Assembly (NCBI GenBank): GCA_033032175.1
Contig: CM065309.1
Coordinates: 4,464,001 to 4,528,000, forward strand
Length of the DNA stretch: 64,000 nucleotides
Source of the DNA: Saturnia japonica
Lineage: Eukaryota > Arthropoda > Insecta > Lepidoptera > Saturniidae
Reading direction: 5' to 3'
The notes under the pieces are model-generated. The model made no database searches. It was given only the letters and a program-made list of their open reading frames with translations, and was not told the origin of the DNA. A program made the translations under genes and the position numbers. This document shows positions 62,290 to 64,000 of the stretch, piece by piece; the first letter of the stretch is position 1, and each line of letters starts with the position of its first letter.

Positions 62290-64000
62290 TATATAAAAAT
62301 ACTTTGATTACTTACTTCCTAAAAAAAACCAATTGATAATTACATTTTGTATCTATTTAAACAAAATCTCTCTCCCTCTCTTTCTATATATTCCGAGTAC
62401 ATTAAGAATAGACAAAGGATAGGGAAACTATATAGAAATGCAATCTATCTCATTCCCTCACAGCCTTTTTAATCTATAAATACATTTATAGCTATCTCTT
62501 ATTCGTTACATGTTTTCGTTTCATAAAATCCATGTCACACCGTCCCAATAGATAAATAAAAATAAATGAAATTATATAATATAACAGGGTACCATAAGCG
62601 AGATATAATTATAACTTTTCATATAGAAAAAAGATAGATCTGCTGATACACGTTGTATTTATATTATTGTGATAATTTAATTTTAAGATGTGTACGTGTG
62701 TTATAGACATTTGAAAAGTTCGAACAGAAATGAATAGTCGCATGTTATGTGCATATCTAAAACAGGCGGGAAAAATGGACGATGAACTTTGCGCCAGCCA
62801 CAGAGTTAGCAAACATTTTTTGGTACGGTTCAATTTTTATTGGAAGTTCAAAGTTCTTATCAAATATGTCGGAAATGAAATAAAATTATTTAACAGTTTT
62901 ATTCATTATAACAACATACGTACTATGTTTTGATTGTTTTTTTTTATGTGCCCAGAGTTGACAATGATACTATTATCATAAATAAAATAATTCGATAGTC
63001 ATGTATGAAATTATCAGCAAAAATTGTTTTCAACAACGCAATTTTGACAATATTAAAAAATTTATACCTGAAATACAAGCTCGATTTCCTAGTTTAAATT
63101 TTCAGGGCTTCTTGGGGACAGAATAAAGCAACTTTCCTGAAAGTTTGAAACGAATCGCAGTTCGGAGAAAAAAGTTCTAGCTATTTAAAATCAGCGATTT
63201 TTTTTTTAATTTTTTTTAGGTTTAAATAGCTCTATAACTTTACAAAATTGGAGCAATTAAGCAAAAGCTGCGTAGATTCCATTAAAATTTACCTCGACAG
63301 AAGATATTAGCTGCTGGTCGACTCTCAACTTCAAATACGGAATATTTATTAGTGATTTATAAATAGGTAATATTTAACCAATACAGTTGTTCAGTTGAAA
63401 GCTATTAGCTAAGTCGGATATATGTTTAGACCTAATATCTATTTTTTCATAAAAGTGAAGTTATATTGAGAGAAAGCTGAGATACAAATACTTAAAAATT
63501 TGTGAAAAATCAACTTTTTTAAAGATTCAAAAATTCTCCAGCGGCCAGGTTTGCACATATCGGGCTCAAATTTTCAGGATCGTCTCCTTTTTAGTTGTAC
63601 TTTCGAGGAAAAAATCCGCATCAAAATCGCCGACCCCAGTGCGCACACTTTCGTCGAGAATTAATGGATCTGCCCACGTAAACATAATTAAACGAGTGAA
63701 GTGCCACCTTTATTGGTCCTATTTGTCGAATAGGCATTTAAAATCAATATCCTGTAAAGTATACTATTTACTATCTACGTGTACGAAGTATGTTACCATC
63801 AGAAAAGGCAACAGATGACTATTCTGTGTATTTAGACTTTAAGCAACGTGCTTCAAATCAAAGAAAAAACTGTCAAACTTGTCCTTTTAACAAATTGTAT
63901 AATGATGAATCAAAATTACGCATGGTATAAGTTAATTAAAAGATTTATTTAAAGCTATAGAAGCTTATTTCAAATTGCAAATGCAAACGAGAGTACTGTA
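62290..64000. other. downstream intergenic DNA, no gene seen
   Basis: AT-rich to about 63080. From 63080 to 63700 the base composition is less extreme and phrases such as 'gtttgaaacgaatcgcagtt' suggest an unclassified repeat, but no second copy lies in the window and no reading frame is conserved. Confidence 0.35.

Noticed and set aside
63000..63700. Possible gene or viral remnant at the right end
   Set aside because: Composition changes slightly, but no conserved frame or motif could be read on either strand.
1..64000. CRISPR arrays, operons, riboswitches, bacterial terminators
   Set aside because: Spliced genes and eukaryotic transposons make this nuclear insect DNA, and no regularly spaced short repeats were seen.

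Overview
This is nuclear DNA from an insect, most probably a moth or butterfly. The evidence is an AT-rich, gene-poor background with spliced genes (GT-AG introns), tRNA-headed SINEs, several dispersed families whose 5' ends read like 'tagctgtgcccgcggcttc', a jockey-clade LINE, and mariner, Tigger and hAT-type DNA transposons. No bacterial, organellar or viral genome is seen. The order is an inference from repeat style and protein resemblance, not from a database match.

Two host genes are supported, both on the + strand. The first is a compact three-exon gene (11433-13410) encoding an 81-residue protein with two hydrophobic segments. Its exons are too short to appear as long ORFs, and I do not recognise the family. 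The second is an 11-exon SLC17 (sialin / Na+-phosphate cotransporter, major facilitator superfamily) gene from 16789 to 61653. It encodes 507 residues and every intron phase joins in frame. Its first intron is about 29.8 kb; the other ten exons fit in 15 kb. The 3' flank carries a diverged repeated block that probably belongs to the 3' UTR.

Almost everything else is mobile DNA. At 4.1-5.6 kb three elements are nested: a jockey 3' end lies in a small LTR element, which lies in a CpG-rich element with inverted-repeat ends. At 37.3-38.7 kb the order is swapped: a solo LTR of the same family lies in a jockey 3' end, inside an 'A-family' LINE-like repeat. Intron 1 holds a truncated jockey LINE (22.3-23.8 kb), a fold-back element with a transposase relic (25.5-26.5 kb), a dead DD34D mariner (27.2-28.5 kb), a hAT-like MITE (28.9-29.1 kb) and a DD41D (rosa-type) element with an intact 359-codon transposase and near-perfect inverted repeats (41.6-42.8 kb). 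The later introns hold a decayed LINE reverse transcriptase, SINEs (one partly inverted) and a deleted Tigger/pogo element (58.7-60.3 kb) inserted in a 'B-family' repeat.

The host genes show no functional link beyond adjacency. The most notable items are the unrecognised small membrane protein, the LTR element that integrated with an inverted LTR terminus, and the intact DD41D transposon.
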